Shown: one piece after another, positions 6,729 through 16,782 of the stretch
Position numbering within the stretch: position 1 is the first letter of the stretch
Layout of the letters: every line of letters begins with the position of its first letter
Assembly (NCBI GenBank): GCA_026125895.1
Contig: JAHCKG010000001.1
Span: forward strand, 310,001 to 374,000
Source: Pseudolabrys sp.
Lineage (GTDB): Bacteria; Pseudomonadota; Alphaproteobacteria; Rhizobiales; Xanthobacteraceae
Length of the DNA: 64,000 nt
Reading direction: 5' to 3'
Notes under the pieces: generated by a model
Told to the model about the DNA's origin: nothing
What the model saw: the letters and a program-made list of their open reading frames with translations, nothing else
Databases searched by the model: none
Made by a program: the position numbers and the translations under genes

Positions 6729-8678
6729 ATGTCCCACAGCGAAGAAGCGCCTGCCGCCACAGGATGGCTGCCCGCGTCGATGAACATCGCGCTGGCTGCC
6801 TTCGCAGTCTTCCATATCTACACGGCGCTGCTGGGCTCCTTCGATCCACTGATCCAACGCGGCATCTTTATCGGGTGCGGCGTTGGGTTCATCTTCCTGC
6901 GTCAGTTGCAAGCGTCGAATCTCGTATGGTCATGGCGTCTGGGACTCAATGTCGCGGCCGGTCTGGCCGCGGTCTATGCCGGGCTGCATGTTGCCGCGAA
7001 TGATACCCGGCTAATGGACATCATGAGCGACATGACGCCGCTCGATAATGCGCTTGCGGTCGTGATGATCGTTCTCGTGCTGGAGGCGGCGCGCCGTACC
7101 ATTGGCGCCTCGCTGCCGATCATGGCGTCCCTGGCCCTGATTGTTTACCTGTTCGGCAACAGTCTGATCTCGGGCGGTTGGCAGCCGCCGCGCACGTCGC
7201 TGGAAACGGCGCTTATGACGATGTACGGTTCGACAAACGGCATATTTGGCTTCATGGCCGACATCGGCACCCGGGTCATCGCGATCTTTGTGGTTTTTGG
7301 CTCGCTTTTGATCGCGCTCGGCGCGGGCGATGTCTTCATGCGCGCGGCCGCGCTAATTGCCGGGCGTAGTTACGGCGGCCCGGCAAAGGTCGCCGTCGTC
7401 ACATCGGCCCTGTTCGGCACGGTTTCCGGCTCCGCCGTCGCCAACGTCATGTCGGTGGGCTCGATTACCATTCCGATGATGATCCGCGCCGGTTACCGCA
7501 AAGATTTCGCGGCCGGCGTCGAAGCGAGCGCTTCGGCCGGCGGCCAGATCATGCCCCCTGTCATGGGCGCGGGCGCTTTCATCATGGCCGAACTGCTCAA
7601 CATTCCTTACGCAACGATTGCGGTAGCGGCCGTCCTTCCCGCGGTCCTGTATTTCGCCGCGATCTATTTCAGCGTTGACAATTTTGCGCGGGCGACGAAT
7701 TTGCGGCCGATCGACCGCGAGCTTATGCCGAAATTTCGCGACGTCCTTTTCGACCGCAACACCCTCGTCGCCTTCGGGCCGCTGCTGACGCTGGCCTACC
7801 TTCTTTTCCAGAATTATACGCCGACGCTCGCCGGCGCGATCGCGACTTTCGTGTTGATCGGGCTAGCCGCGGCCACCCGCATTTTCTACGGCCTGTGGGA
7901 AGGGCGCTCGAACGAACTCGGCGCCGAAATGAAAACCTGGGCGCGGCAGGTCTGGCGAGGTCTGGTTGACGGCGGTTCCGGCCTGATCGTCATCGCCGCG
8001 TTGCTGGCTTGCGCCAGCATCCTGGTGACCGTCCTCAATGCGACCGGAATCGGGGTGAAGTTTTCGCAGCTCCTGCTAGGGCTGACCGGCGAGCACCTGT
8101 TCGTGGTGCTTATCATCTCGGCGGTCTTATGCACGCTGCTCGGCATGGACGTGCCGACGACCGCCTCATACATTCTCACCGCGTCGGTCGCGGCGCCGCT
8201 GCTGATCAAGTTGGGTCTAGCGCCGCTCACTGCGCATCTCTTCATTTTCTATTTCGCCATTCTGTCGGCGTTGACGCCGCCGGTATGCGCATCGGTCTAT
8301 GCCGCGGCGACCCTGGTAAATGAAAATTTCTGGAAGGTCGCCGGCCAAGCGCTGCGCATCGCCGGTGGGGTTTATTTCATACCGTTTCTTTTCATCTACC
8401 GGCCGGAACTTTTGATGGCCGGCTCGGTGGCGGCGATCGTCTACAATTTTGCCGTTGCGCTGATGGCGATCGCGGCGATCAGCGGCGCATCCATCGGCTA
8501 TTTCTTCGGGCCGCTGGCTTGGTACATGCGGCTCTATCTCTACGTTGCGAGCTTCACACTATTTTACCCGAGTTGGACATCCGACGTGCTTGGCATCTGC
8601 CTGGTCGGCGGTCTGGTGGCCGTGCGCTTCGTCAGATCTCAGCGTCTCGCGGTTCCTCTGAAAGTGAACGAGCCATAA
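6729..8678 (+). CDS. TRAP transporter fused permease (4TM + 12TM)
   Basis: About 649 residues and almost entirely membrane segments, matching fused DctQ-DctM permeases that partner TAXI binding proteins. The N-terminal part (to about residue 120) corresponds to the small subunit; the large-subunit signature follows, with FGTVSGSAVANV and SVGSITIPMM, SASAGGQIMPPVMGAGAF, and the second half repeat LGMDVPTTASYI and SALTPPVCASVYAAA. It moves a carboxylate into the cytoplasm with sodium or protons. ATG at 6729 with GGAG upstream is preferred over 6714. Its TAA overlaps the start of the next gene by one base (TAATG). Confidence 0.93.
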   Translation: MSHSEEAPAATGWLPASMNIALAAFAVFHIYTALLGSFDPLIQRGIFIGCGVGFIFLRQLQASNLVWSWRLGLNVAAGLAAVYAGLHVAANDTRLMDIMSDMTPLDNALAVVMIVLVLEAARRTIGASLPIMASLALIVYLFGNSLISGGWQPPRTSLETALMTMYGSTNGIFGFMADIGTRVIAIFVVFGSLLIALGAGDVFMRAAALIAGRSYGGPAKVAVVTSALFGTVSGSAVANVMSVGSITIPMMIRAGYRKDFAAGVEASASAGGQIMPPVMGAGAFIMAELLNIPYATIAVAAVLPAVLYFAAIYFSVDNFARATNLRPIDRELMPKFRDVLFDRNTLVAFGPLLTLAYLLFQNYTPTLAGAIATFVLIGLAAATRIFYGLWEGRSNELGAEMKTWARQVWRGLVDGGSGLIVIAALLACASILVTVLNATGIGVKFSQLLLGLTGEHLFVVLIISAVLCTLLGMDVPTTASYILTASVAAPLLIKLGLAPLTAHLFIFYFAILSALTPPVCASVYAAATLVNENFWKVAGQALRIAGGVYFIPFLFIYRPELLMAGSVAAIVYNFAVALMAIAAISGASIGYFFGPLAWYMRLYLYVASFTLFYPSWTSDVLGICLVGGLVAVRFVRSQRLAVPLKVNEP

Positions 8679-10054
8679 TGCCAAACACCCTTAAAAATAC
8701 CTCCGTCCGGCTCGGTTGCGGCGCCGGATTCTGGGGCGATGCATTTGATCCGGCCCTGGAGCTCGCCGAGCGCGGCAACTTGGATTTTCTCTGCTTCGAT
8801 TTTCTCGCGGAGCTGACGATGTCGTTGCTGCAGCGGGTGCGGGCGAAAGATCCCGGCCAGGGTTACGTGCCCGACATGGTCAATTGGTTTGCCGATTTGG
8901 CCGCACCGGCCAAGGCGTCGGGCACGACGCTCGTCTGCAATGGCGGCGGCGTCAATCCACGCGCCGGAGCCGAGGCATTGGCCAAAGCCATGCAGGTCAA
9001 AGGCATCGCCGGGCGCAAAATCGGCGTCGTCGCCGGTGACGATGTGCTCGGGCGTCTCCAGGCGTTCCGAGATGCCGGCATGAAACTTACGCATATGCGC
9101 ACCGGCGAGGACGGCTTCGACCGGATAAAGTCGAAAGTGGTCAGCGCGAACGTCTATCTCGGCAGCGATGGCATCATAGAGGCGCTGGAGGGCGGTTCGG
9201 AGATCGTCGTAACCGGCCGCGTCACCGATAGCGCGCTGTTCATCGGCCCGGCAATGCATCGCCTGGGTTGGGGCTTCGACCAGCCGGACCGTATAGCCAG
9301 CGCCATCACCGTCGGCCACATTCTCGAATGCGCGGCCGGCTGCACCGGCGGCATGTCTTCGCGGTTCGACCAGATGCCGCGCATGGGCGAAGTTGGCTTC
9401 CCGATCGCCGAGATTTCCGGCGATGGCACCGCGACCATCTCCAAGCTGCCGGGCAGCGGCGGCCACGTCGATCAGTTCACGGTCAAAGAGCATCTGGTCT
9501 ATGAGATCGGCGACCCGCGCAGTTATTTCACGCCAGATGGCGTTGCGGATTTCACCGCGCCGCATATCGAGGAGACCGGCGCGGATGTCGTGCGCGTCAC
9601 CGGCATGCGCGGCAAAGCCCGGCCGGACAGCCTGAAGCTGCTGATCGGCTATAGTGACGGCTGGATCGGCGAGGGGCTATTGATGTTCCCCTGGCCGAAC
9701 GCCCATGCCCGCGCCCGCAAAGCCGAAGAGACGCTGCGCGAGCGATTCAAGCGGCTCGGCCTCGCATCGTCGGCGATCAGCTTCAACTATATTGGGCTCA
9801 ATATGCTGCACGGGCCGGCGGCGCCGATACCCGCTTCCGACAATCTCAACGAAGTCGGCCTGCGCGTCGCGGTTAAAACCGCATCGCGCGACGAGGCCGA
9901 AAAAGTTCGCCGCGCCTGCTCGCAGCTCTGGATCATGGGGCCGGGCGGCACCTCGTTCGGCGCGCCGATGAAGCCGCGCCCGACGATCGCGCTGTGGCCG
10001 ACGCTGGTGCCGCGCGATCTGGTTTCTCATTCGGTGGAGTACATAACCTCATGA
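8678..10054 (+). CDS. AtuA-family protein (DUF1446), main domain
   Basis: A 458-residue protein with AtuA/DUF1446 character: RLGCGAGFWGD at the N-terminus, DFLCFDFLAELTMS, VCNGGGVNPRAGA, VTGRVTDSALF and CTGGMSSRFDQ. AtuA proteins belong to acyclic-terpene and related acid catabolic clusters; the reaction is not settled. The genuine start is ATG 8678, inside the stop of the permease gene. In Pseudomonas the AtuA polypeptide carries an additional C-terminal ferredoxin-fold domain; here that domain is the next separate ORF, overlapping by ATGA. No biotin carboxylase accompanies it, so the pathway is not the classical geranyl-CoA route. Confidence 0.85.
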   Translation: MPNTLKNTSVRLGCGAGFWGDAFDPALELAERGNLDFLCFDFLAELTMSLLQRVRAKDPGQGYVPDMVNWFADLAAPAKASGTTLVCNGGGVNPRAGAEALAKAMQVKGIAGRKIGVVAGDDVLGRLQAFRDAGMKLTHMRTGEDGFDRIKSKVVSANVYLGSDGIIEALEGGSEIVVTGRVTDSALFIGPAMHRLGWGFDQPDRIASAITVGHILECAAGCTGGMSSRFDQMPRMGEVGFPIAEISGDGTATISKLPGSGGHVDQFTVKEHLVYEIGDPRSYFTPDGVADFTAPHIEETGADVVRVTGMRGKARPDSLKLLIGYSDGWIGEGLLMFPWPNAHARARKAEETLRERFKRLGLASSAISFNYIGLNMLHGPAAPIPASDNLNEVGLRVAVKTASRDEAEKVRRACSQLWIMGPGGTSFGAPMKPRPTIALWPTLVPRDLVSHSVEYITS

Positions 10055-10365
10055 CGCGTTCTCTGGTCGACATTGCCTATGTGCGCGCCGGCGATAAGGG
10101 CGATTCCGTATCGGTTGGCGTGCTGGCCAAATCGCCGGAATATTATGCGCAGGTCGTCGCCAGCGTGACGCCGAAGACGGTGGCCGCGCTGTACGGCGAT
10201 TGGGTCCAGGGCGAGATCGAAGTCTTCCCGATGCCAAATATCGATGGTTGCCTAGTGCTGATGCACGATGCGCTCGGCGGAAGCGCCACCAACACCTTAC
10301 GGTTCGATCAGACGGCGAAATCGCTGGGGACAGCGATCCTTCGGTTGCCGGCAATCGCGCCATGA
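10051..10365 (+). CDS. AtuA-like ferredoxin-fold domain protein
   Basis: 104 residues: VDIAYVRAGDKGDSVSVGVLA at the start, KTVAALYGDWVQGEIEVF in the middle and LVLMHDALGGSATNTLRFD near the end. This corresponds to the small C-terminal domain of AtuA-type proteins encoded on its own. Start and stop both overlap the neighbours by ATGA, so it is translated with AtuA and the dehydrogenase and probably assembles with AtuA. Function unknown. Confidence 0.82.
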   Translation: MTRSLVDIAYVRAGDKGDSVSVGVLAKSPEYYAQVVASVTPKTVAALYGDWVQGEIEVFPMPNIDGCLVLMHDALGGSATNTLRFDQTAKSLGTAILRLPAIAP

Positions 10366-11528
10366 ACATGATGCCATTTGACGGCGTTAGCGCCGACACC
10401 GTAGCGCAGTTGCGAGACACGATCCGCCGCTTTGTTCTCGATAAACTCGTGCCGCTTGAAGGCAAAGTGGCGCGTGAGGAGAAGATTCCACCGGAAATCG
10501 TGCAGGCTATGCGCGATCTTGGCCTGTTTGGCATTTCGATCCCGGAGAAATACGGCGGGCTCGGCCTGTCAATGACCGCGGAGGTTCAGATCATTTTCGA
10601 GATGGGTTGGACCTCGCCGGTGTTCCGGTCGGTGTTCGGGACGAATGTCGGTATCGGTTCGCAGGGAATCCTGATGGACGGGACGCCGGAGCAGCGCGAG
10701 AAATATCTGCCACGTCTTGCCAGCGGCGAATTGATCGGCTCTTTCGCGCTCACCGAGCCGGAGGCCGGATCCGATGCCCGTGCCGTCGCCACCTTCGCCC
10801 GGCGCGACGGCAATAGCTATGTCATCAGCGGTACGAAGCGTTACATCACCAACGCGCCGTCGGCGGATCTCTTCACGTTGATCGCCAAGACCGGCGAGAC
10901 CGCGGACGGGCCTGTCATATCCGCGTTCTTGGTCGAAGCCGACACGCCGGGTCTGCAATGCGGCAAGCCCGAGCACAAAATGGGCCAGCAAGGCGCCGAT
11001 GTGTGCGACGTCGTCTTCGACAATTGTCGTGTGCCGCTCGACAGCCTGCTGGGCGGAGTCGAAGGGCAAGGCTTTGAGACGGTCAATAAGGTCCTGACCC
11101 GTGGCCGGCTTCATATTGCCGCGCTTTGCATCGGCACTGCGGAACGGCTGATTCACGAGTCGGTCACCTATGCGGTTAGCCGCCGTCAGTTCGGTCAACG
11201 CATCGGCGACTTTCAGCTCGTGCAAGCGATGCTCGCCGACAGTCGCACCGAGGCGAATGCCGGACGCAGCATGGTTCTCGACGCGGCGCGTCGTTTCGAT
11301 GGGAAGATCGCGACCATCGTCGACGGCTCAACCTGTAAGTTGTTCGCTTCGGAAATGGTCGGCCGTGTCGCCGATCGGGCCGTGCAGATTTTCGGCGGTG
11401 CCGGCTACATCGCCGAATACGGCATCGAACGCTTCTATCGCGATGTGCGCCTGTTCCGGCTTTACGAAGGCACGTCGGAAATCCAGCGTCTTATCATCGG
11501 ACGGCAAATGATGCGGGACGCCAGTTGA
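10362..11528 (+). CDS. Acyl-CoA dehydrogenase
   Basis: A 388-residue flavoenzyme with the standard order: N-terminal helical domain (GLFGISIPEKYGGLGLS), mid beta domain with the FAD signature FALTEPEAGSDARA and ISGTKRYITNA, and the C-terminal helical domain with SRRQFGQRIGDFQ, QIFGGAGYIAEYGIERFYRDVR-type ending and LYEGTSEIQRLIIGR. The catalytic base in short- and medium-chain enzymes is the glutamate of YEGTSEIQ, present here. It desaturates an acyl-CoA between C2 and C3, giving electrons to ETF. Start ATG 10362 overlaps the previous stop. Confidence 0.93.
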   Translation: MNMMPFDGVSADTVAQLRDTIRRFVLDKLVPLEGKVAREEKIPPEIVQAMRDLGLFGISIPEKYGGLGLSMTAEVQIIFEMGWTSPVFRSVFGTNVGIGSQGILMDGTPEQREKYLPRLASGELIGSFALTEPEAGSDARAVATFARRDGNSYVISGTKRYITNAPSADLFTLIAKTGETADGPVISAFLVEADTPGLQCGKPEHKMGQQGADVCDVVFDNCRVPLDSLLGGVEGQGFETVNKVLTRGRLHIAALCIGTAERLIHESVTYAVSRRQFGQRIGDFQLVQAMLADSRTEANAGRSMVLDAARRFDGKIATIVDGSTCKLFASEMVGRVADRAVQIFGGAGYIAEYGIERFYRDVRLFRLYEGTSEIQRLIIGRQMMRDAS

Positions 11529-13489
11529 TGCGCGATGCGTCGCACTCAGAGGTGGTTTGGCGGCCGACGCCGGAAGTCATGAAAAGCTGTCGGCTCGCCA
11601 AATTCATGGCGAGCGCCGGAATTGCCGATTACGCCGAACTGGTGCGCCGCGGCGATGCTGATCCCGCTTGGCTCTGGGATGCGGTCATTCGCGATCGCAA
11701 GCTGAAGTTCACCAAGCCTTATAGCCGCGTACTGGACCTTTCCAAAGGGACGCCCTGGCCGCAGTGGTGCATTGGCGGCGAGACCAATGTTTGTCTTAAC
11801 GCCATCGACCGGCATCTTGCCGGCGGCCTCGCCGACAATACTGCGATTATCTGGCTGGGCGAGGGTGGTGAGACCCGCTCGCTCACCTATCGCGCGCTGA
11901 GTCGAGAGGTAAATCGCCTGGCGGCGTCGCTGGCGGCGCTTGGCTTCGGTCGCGGCGATCGCATCGGCATTCATATGGGTATGACGCCGGAGGCAATGGC
12001 CGCCTTTCTCGCCATCGCCCGGATCGGCGCCGTCGTGCTTCCGCTGTTTTCCGGCTTTGGCGCCTCGGCGATTGAAGCACGATTGAACGATGGCGGCGCC
12101 ACGGGCGTGATCGCGTCGGACGGCACGTGGCGGCGCGGCCAGTGGTTCGCCATGAAGCCGACGCTCGATATGGCCGCCGCCAATATTCCCACGTTGCGCC
12201 ATATCGTTATGTTCCGTCGCGGCGAGGCCGACGTGCCGATGACACCGGGGCGCGATCTGTGGTCGATTGATATCAATCCAACGGCCGACGACACGCTCGA
12301 CCTGGTACCGGCCGAGCATCCGCTGATGATCATCTACACCTCTGGTACGACCGGCCGGCCCAAGGGCACCGTGCATACGCACTGCGGATTTTCCGCCAAG
12401 ATGGCGCTGGACATGGAGCTATGCCTCGATGTCGGCCCCGAAGATCGCCTGTTGTGGATGACCGATATGGGCTGGCTCGTAGGGCCGATGCTCGCGGTCG
12501 GCGGCTTGCAGGCCGGGGCGACGCTGGTGCTCACGGAAGGCACGCCGGATTGGCCCAGCCCCGACCGCATCTGGAAGATCATCGCCGACCAGCGGGTCAC
12601 GGCGCTTGGACTTGCACCCACGGTGGTCCGCGCGCTGATGCAACACGGTACCGAACCGGTGCTGCGCCACGACCTGTCGACGTTGACGAGAACCTTCTCC
12701 ACGGGTGAGCCGTGGACGCCAGATGCATGGATGTGGTTCTTCGAACAGGTGTGCAAGCGCCGTGTTCCGATCCTGAATTATTCCGGCGGCACGGAAGTCG
12801 GCGGCGCCATTGTCACCGGCACTTTGCTGCACCCGCTGAAGCCGTGTTCGTTCGGCGGCCCGGTGCCCGGCATGGGCGCCGATATTGTCGACGACACCGG
12901 TAAGCCGGTGGCGCACGGAGAAGTCGGCGAACTGGTGCTGCGCACGCCGTCGATCGGCAATACCCGCGGCCTCTGGAATGACCCGGAGCGATATATCGAT
13001 ACGTATTGGAGCAAGATCGACGGTGTCTGGGTACACGGCGACTTCGCGATGAGAGATGCCGAGGGCTTCTGGTACATCTTTGGCCGCTCCGACGACACCA
13101 TCAAGGTGGCGGGTAAACGCATCGGCCCGACCGAGGTCGAGGCCCTGGTGCTGGCCACCGGTCTTGCGGCCGAGGCTGCGGCGATTGCTGTGCCTGACTC
13201 GATCAAGGGCGCTGCGGTGGTTTGCGTCTGCGTCGCGAAATCGCCAAATGGTGCGGCGCATTTGATCGATGCCTTGTCAGCGGCGGTGGTTGACGGCCTT
13301 GGCCCGGCATTCCGGCCCAAGGAGATCCTGCTGGTCGCCGAGTTGCCCAAGACCCGCAATATGAAGGTGATGCGGCGCGTGGTGCGGGCGGCGTATCTGG
13401 GCGAAGCGCCAGGCGATCTGTCGTCCATCGTCAATCCGGGCTCGCTCGCAGGCATCGCGGATGCTCGCGAAGCGGCACAGAAACACTAG
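11528..13489 (+). CDS. AMP-forming acyl-CoA synthetase (acetyl-CoA synthetase-like)
   Basis: 653 residues, the length of the Acs branch, with the N-terminal ACAS_N region ([20 protein letters not shown]), the ATP-binding P-loop [14 protein letters not shown], the core motifs [30 protein letters not shown] and [14 protein letters not shown], and the lysine of the C-terminal motif RNMKVMRR. The enzyme adenylates a carboxylate and transfers it to CoA. It starts at an ATG overlapping the preceding TGA by one base. The operon thus has two possible activating enzymes, this one and the ADP-forming alpha/beta pair, perhaps for the imported acid and for a cleavage product. Confidence 0.93.
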   Translation: MRDASHSEVVWRPTPEVMKSCRLAKFMASAGIADYAELVRRGDADPAWLWDAVIRDRKLKFTKPYSRVLDLSKGTPWPQWCIGGETNVCLNAIDRHLAGGLADNTAIIWLGEGGETRSLTYRALSREVNRLAASLAALGFGRGDRIGIHMGMTPEAMAAFLAIARIGAVVLPLFSGFGASAIEARLNDGGATGVIASDGTWRRGQWFAMKPTLDMAAANIPTLRHIVMFRRGEADVPMTPGRDLWSIDINPTADDTLDLVPAEHPLMIIYTSGTTGRPKGTVHTHCGFSAKMALDMELCLDVGPEDRLLWMTDMGWLVGPMLAVGGLQAGATLVLTEGTPDWPSPDRIWKIIADQRVTALGLAPTVVRALMQHGTEPVLRHDLSTLTRTFSTGEPWTPDAWMWFFEQVCKRRVPILNYSGGTEVGGAIVTGTLLHPLKPCSFGGPVPGMGADIVDDTGKPVAHGEVGELVLRTPSIGNTRGLWNDPERYIDTYWSKIDGVWVHGDFAMRDAEGFWYIFGRSDDTIKVAGKRIGPTEVEALVLATGLAAEAAAIAVPDSIKGAAVVCVCVAKSPNGAAHLIDALSAAVVDGLGPAFRPKEILLVAELPKTRNMKVMRRVVRAAYLGEAPGDLSSIVNPGSLAGIADAREAAQKH

Positions 13490-13505
13490 ACAAGGGAGAA
13501 ACGAC

Positions 13506-13964
13506 GTGAGCGGTCTGTATTTCGAGCAATTCGCGGTCGATCAGGTGATCGAACACGAATTGCGTCGCACCGTTACCGAGGCGGACAATACGTTCTTCAG
13601 CGTCATGACGATGAATCCGCAACCGCTGCATTTGGATGCCGAGTTCTCGGCGAACACCGAGTTCGGCCAGCGTCTGGTCAACAGCCTGTTTACTCTCGGC
13701 TTGATGATTGGCCTGACAGTCGGCGAGACCACGCTTGGCACCACGATCGCTAATCTCGGCATGACCGATGTAACCTTTCCCAAGCCGGTGTTTCATGGCG
13801 ACACGGTGCGTTCTGTCACCAAAGTCATATCCAAGCGCGAAAGCAAATCGCGGCCGGATGCCGGCCTCGTCCAGTTCGAGCACACCGCCTTCAACCAGCG
13901 CGGCGAGATGGTCGCGCGCTGTCTGCGTATGGCATTGATGAAGCGCAAGGGAGTTGCCGCATGA
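13506..13964 (+). CDS. MaoC-family hydratase
   Basis: A 152-residue hot-dog-fold protein. GTG 13506 is chosen for the AAGGGAGA site before it. It carries the MaoC hallmarks [13 protein letters not shown] (catalytic-type D and H region), [14 protein letters not shown] and [10 protein letters not shown]. MaoC hydratases add water to enoyl-CoA esters, and this spacing resembles mesaconyl/crotonyl-type hydratases. It is followed by a CitE-like lyase with an ATGA overlap, a pairing seen in routes where a hydroxyacyl-CoA is hydrated and then cleaved (beta-methylmalyl-CoA or citramalyl-CoA type chemistry). Confidence 0.88.
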   Translation: MSGLYFEQFAVDQVIEHELRRTVTEADNTFFSVMTMNPQPLHLDAEFSANTEFGQRLVNSLFTLGLMIGLTVGETTLGTTIANLGMTDVTFPKPVFHGDTVRSVTKVISKRESKSRPDAGLVQFEHTAFNQRGEMVARCLRMALMKRKGVAA

Positions 13965-14827
13965 GGTCGATGTTATTTGTTCCCGGCGACAGCGAGAAGA
14001 AGTTGGCCAAAGGCTGGGGGTCGGGCTCCGACGCGCTGATCCTCGATCTAGAGGATTCGGTCGCGGCCGACCGAAAGAAGGAAGCGCGCCAGATTTCCCG
14101 CGCATTTTTGGCCGCTAACAAAGCTGGACCGAAACGCTTTGTCCGCATCAATCCGCTGGTCACGCCATACGCGATCGACGATCTTGCGGCGGTGGTCGGC
14201 GGCGCGCCGGATGGCATCGTACTGCCGAAATGTGCTTCGGCCGCCGATATCGTTGCGGTCAATCATTATTTGTCGGCGCTGGAGTCTCGTGAAGGACTGC
14301 CTCCGGATCGGATCCAGATAATGCCGATCGTCACCGAGACCGCCGGCGCAATGTTCACGCTGGGTAGCTACACCGGCCTCGGAACGCGGCTGTGCGGCAT
14401 GATGTGGGGCTGCGAAGATCTCGCTGCCGACGTCGGCGCCAGTGTCAACCGGTCGTCAGATAATATGTATCTTGCGCCGTTCGATCTGGCGCGGTCGCTG
14501 TGTTTGTTCGCGGCTGCGGCGGCCGGTGTTCCGGCCATCGACACCGTCTTCACCGACTTCAAGGACATGGCCGGCCTTGAGCGCGAGTCGCTGAACGCCG
14601 AGCGGATTGGCTTTACCGCCAAGGCTGCCATTCACCCGGCCCAGGTCGAAATCATCAATCGTGCTTTCACGCCGGACGAGGCCGCCATTGCCTGGGCGAA
14701 GAAGGTGGTCGCCACCTTCCAGTCCTCGGCCCAGATCGGCGTGATCGGCATCGAGGGGAAGATGCTCGACCGGCCGCATTTGCGCGCCGCCGAACGCGTC
14801 TTGAATCGCGCAGGACTGGGCCGATGA
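13961..14827 (+). CDS. HpcH/HpaI-CitE family lyase (malyl/citramalyl-CoA lyase-like)
   Basis: 288 residues with the CitE fold: [14 protein letters not shown] at the N-terminus, [16 protein letters not shown] (metal/CoA region), [26 protein letters not shown], the second metal-binding region [11 protein letters not shown] and the C-terminal [17 protein letters not shown]. Such lyases split 3-hydroxyacyl-CoA esters into acetyl- or propionyl-CoA plus a keto acid such as glyoxylate or pyruvate. Both ends overlap neighbours by ATGA. In this operon it is the likely carbon-carbon cleavage step. Confidence 0.9.
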   Translation: MRSMLFVPGDSEKKLAKGWGSGSDALILDLEDSVAADRKKEARQISRAFLAANKAGPKRFVRINPLVTPYAIDDLAAVVGGAPDGIVLPKCASAADIVAVNHYLSALESREGLPPDRIQIMPIVTETAGAMFTLGSYTGLGTRLCGMMWGCEDLAADVGASVNRSSDNMYLAPFDLARSLCLFAAAAAGVPAIDTVFTDFKDMAGLERESLNAERIGFTAKAAIHPAQVEIINRAFTPDEAAIAWAKKVVATFQSSAQIGVIGIEGKMLDRPHLRAAERVLNRAGLGR

Positions 14828-15516
14828 ACACAGCCGTCAATAACAAGCTTCGCCAGCAACTGCTAAGCTGGCGACGCGCCGGCCGTCGCATCGTCCACGA
14901 AGCCGATACCAAAGCCTTGCTTGCCGCGGCCGGCATCGCGGTGCCGAGCCAGGATCGTAAAAGCGGCCGCTTCGCGGTCAAACTCAGCTCAGATCGCTTT
15001 CCGCACAAGACCGAGCACGGTCTGGTGGCGCTCAATGTCACCGCGGTTGATTTGGACGCTACTGTTGCCAGGCTGCAGGCGGCCGATCCGGCTGGGCAGG
15101 TCCTGGTCGAAGACATGATCGAAGGCGGTGTCGGCGAGTGGATCGTCGGCTGCAAGCACGACCAGACGTTCGGCCCGATTGTGCTCGCCGGGCCCGGTGG
15201 CATCTTGGTCGAACTACTTGATCAGGTGCAAATTCGGCTGGCGCCCACACAGCCGGCCGTCGTCACGGCGATGCTGCGCAAGGGCCTCGGCGCCAAGGTG
15301 CTGAGCGGTCTCCGCGGCAAGCCGGCCGCCGATGAGGCCGCGCTTTGTGAAATCATCGTGCGGCTGTCGCAATTCTTTGCCGAGCACGCCGACCTGATCG
15401 AAGAGATCGAGGTCAATCCAGTCATCGTCCTCAAGCGCGGCGACGGTGCGGTGGCGGCCGATGCGCTTCTCGTTCTCAAGCAGCCGAATCAACCCGCAAG
15501 CGAGGCATCGTCGTGA
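14824..15516 (+). CDS. NDP-forming acyl-CoA synthetase, beta (ATP-grasp) subunit
   Basis: 230 residues of ATP-grasp type: DTKALLAAAGIAVPS, FAVKLSSDRFPHKTEHGLV (the histidine-lysine region of ACD beta subunits), QVLVEDMIEGGVGEWIVG with the conserved acidic pair, FGPIVLAGPGGI and IEEIEVNPVIV. It is the beta part of an ADP-forming acyl-CoA ligase. Its alpha partner is missing from this operon but is encoded divergently at 3410-4801. The N-terminal part is somewhat shorter than in fused enzymes. Overlaps with both neighbours indicate coupled translation. Confidence 0.87.
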   Translation: MNTAVNNKLRQQLLSWRRAGRRIVHEADTKALLAAAGIAVPSQDRKSGRFAVKLSSDRFPHKTEHGLVALNVTAVDLDATVARLQAADPAGQVLVEDMIEGGVGEWIVGCKHDQTFGPIVLAGPGGILVELLDQVQIRLAPTQPAVVTAMLRKGLGAKVLSGLRGKPAADEAALCEIIVRLSQFFAEHADLIEEIEVNPVIVLKRGDGAVAADALLVLKQPNQPASEASS

Positions 15517-16307
15517 AAGCCGATTACGAATTTCTGGTGGTCGAGCAGCGCCCGTCGGGGCTGGCCGTCTGTACCCTCAATCGCCCGCAGTCGCTGAATG
15601 CCTTTAATACCAAGATGGCGTTGGAAATCACCGACTTCTTCACCAAAGCCGGCATCGAGGATTCCGGCGTTCGCGCGATTGTGCTGACCGGCGCCGGCGA
15701 TCGCGCCTTTTGCGTTGGCGCCGATCTGAAAGAGCGCGACAACATGAGCGAGGATGCGTGGTCGAAGCAGCACGTCATCTTCGAGAACATGTTTGAGTCG
15801 CTGCTGTTCAACCCGATCCCCGTTATCGCAGCGGTCAACGGCATGGCCTATGGCGGCGGCGGCGAGTTCATCGCGTCCTGCGACTTTGCTTATGCGGCGC
15901 GCCGGGCCAAGATCGCGCAAAGTGAAGTCAAGCTCGCGATCTTTCCGGGCGGCGGCGGCACGCAAATCCTGCCACGCGCCATGGGGCCGAAGCGCGCCAG
16001 CGAGTTTATCCTCACCGGCGAGGCCATCGACGCCGATACCGCGCTGGCCTGGGGGTTGGTGAACCGTGTCGTGGACGACGCCGACGTCGTAGCCGCCGCG
16101 GTGCGCACCGGCGAGATTATCTGCGCCAATGGACCGCTGGCGATCCGGCAGGCCAAAAAATCCATGCGACAGGGTTACGACATGGATATCCATACCGGGC
16201 TGGTGTTCGAACGCGAAGCCTATCACCGGCTTATCGATTCCGAAGACCGCCGTGAAGGCATCGCGGCGTTCAATCAGAAACGTAGACCCGTATTCAAAGG
16301 ACGCTGA
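15513..16307 (+). CDS. Enoyl-CoA hydratase
   Basis: 264-residue crotonase. Key parts are CTLNRPQSLNAFNTKM, the oxyanion-hole FCVGADLKERDNM near residue 70, AAVNGMAYGGGGEFIASCD near 110 and SEVKLAIFPGGGGTQILPRAMG near 140. In this last stretch the second catalytic glutamate position of classical hydratases is not obvious, so an isomerase or hydrolase role is possible. GTG start at 15513 overlaps the previous TGA (GTGA). Two bases separate its stop from the next gene. Confidence 0.92.
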   Translation: MKADYEFLVVEQRPSGLAVCTLNRPQSLNAFNTKMALEITDFFTKAGIEDSGVRAIVLTGAGDRAFCVGADLKERDNMSEDAWSKQHVIFENMFESLLFNPIPVIAAVNGMAYGGGGEFIASCDFAYAARRAKIAQSEVKLAIFPGGGGTQILPRAMGPKRASEFILTGEAIDADTALAWGLVNRVVDDADVVAAAVRTGEIICANGPLAIRQAKKSMRQGYDMDIHTGLVFEREAYHRLIDSEDRREGIAAFNQKRRPVFKGR

Positions 16308-16309
16308 TC

Positions 16310-16777
16310 GTGATCGATTTACCCTTTCCCGAACTCGCCGTAGGCCAGCGCAAAGTATCGCGCGGCCGCACAATGACGGAAACCGATGTGGTCAATTTCT
16401 GCATGTTGACCGGCAACTGGCTTGAGCTTCATTCGAACGTCGAGTTTGCCAAGCACACGCTATACGGACAGCGTCTGGTCCAGGGCAGCCTCGTATTCGC
16501 GGTCGTCAACGCCATGTTTCCGTTCGATCCTTCGGTGGTTGAGGCATTCTATGGCGTCGATAAACTGCGTTTCACGCGCCCGACCTTCATTGGTGACACC
16601 CTACATGCCGTGACCGAAATCGCCCGACTCAAGCCGCACAAGGAGAATCACGGCGTCGCCACCTCGCTGCTCACCGGCGTTAACCAGCGCGACGAGGTTG
16701 TCATGAGCTGCGAATTCAGCCTGCTGATCCGGAATGAGCGACTGTTGCCGGGACTAGCGGCGAGCGAAAGGAAGTAA
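16310..16777 (+). CDS. MaoC-like dehydratase domain protein
   Basis: 155 residues with hot-dog-fold MaoC features: FPELAVGQRKVSRGRTMTETDVVNF, the LTGNWLELHSNVEFAKHTLYGQRLVQGSL-type region (ligands split around W and H), and RPTFIGDTLHAVTEI. It is distinct from the MaoC at 13506 and may form a second hydratase or pair with it. GTG start at 16310 is used directly after the hydratase stop. Confidence 0.85.
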   Translation: MIDLPFPELAVGQRKVSRGRTMTETDVVNFCMLTGNWLELHSNVEFAKHTLYGQRLVQGSLVFAVVNAMFPFDPSVVEAFYGVDKLRFTRPTFIGDTLHAVTEIARLKPHKENHGVATSLLTGVNQRDEVVMSCEFSLLIRNERLLPGLAASERK

Positions 16778-16782
16778 TAGCG

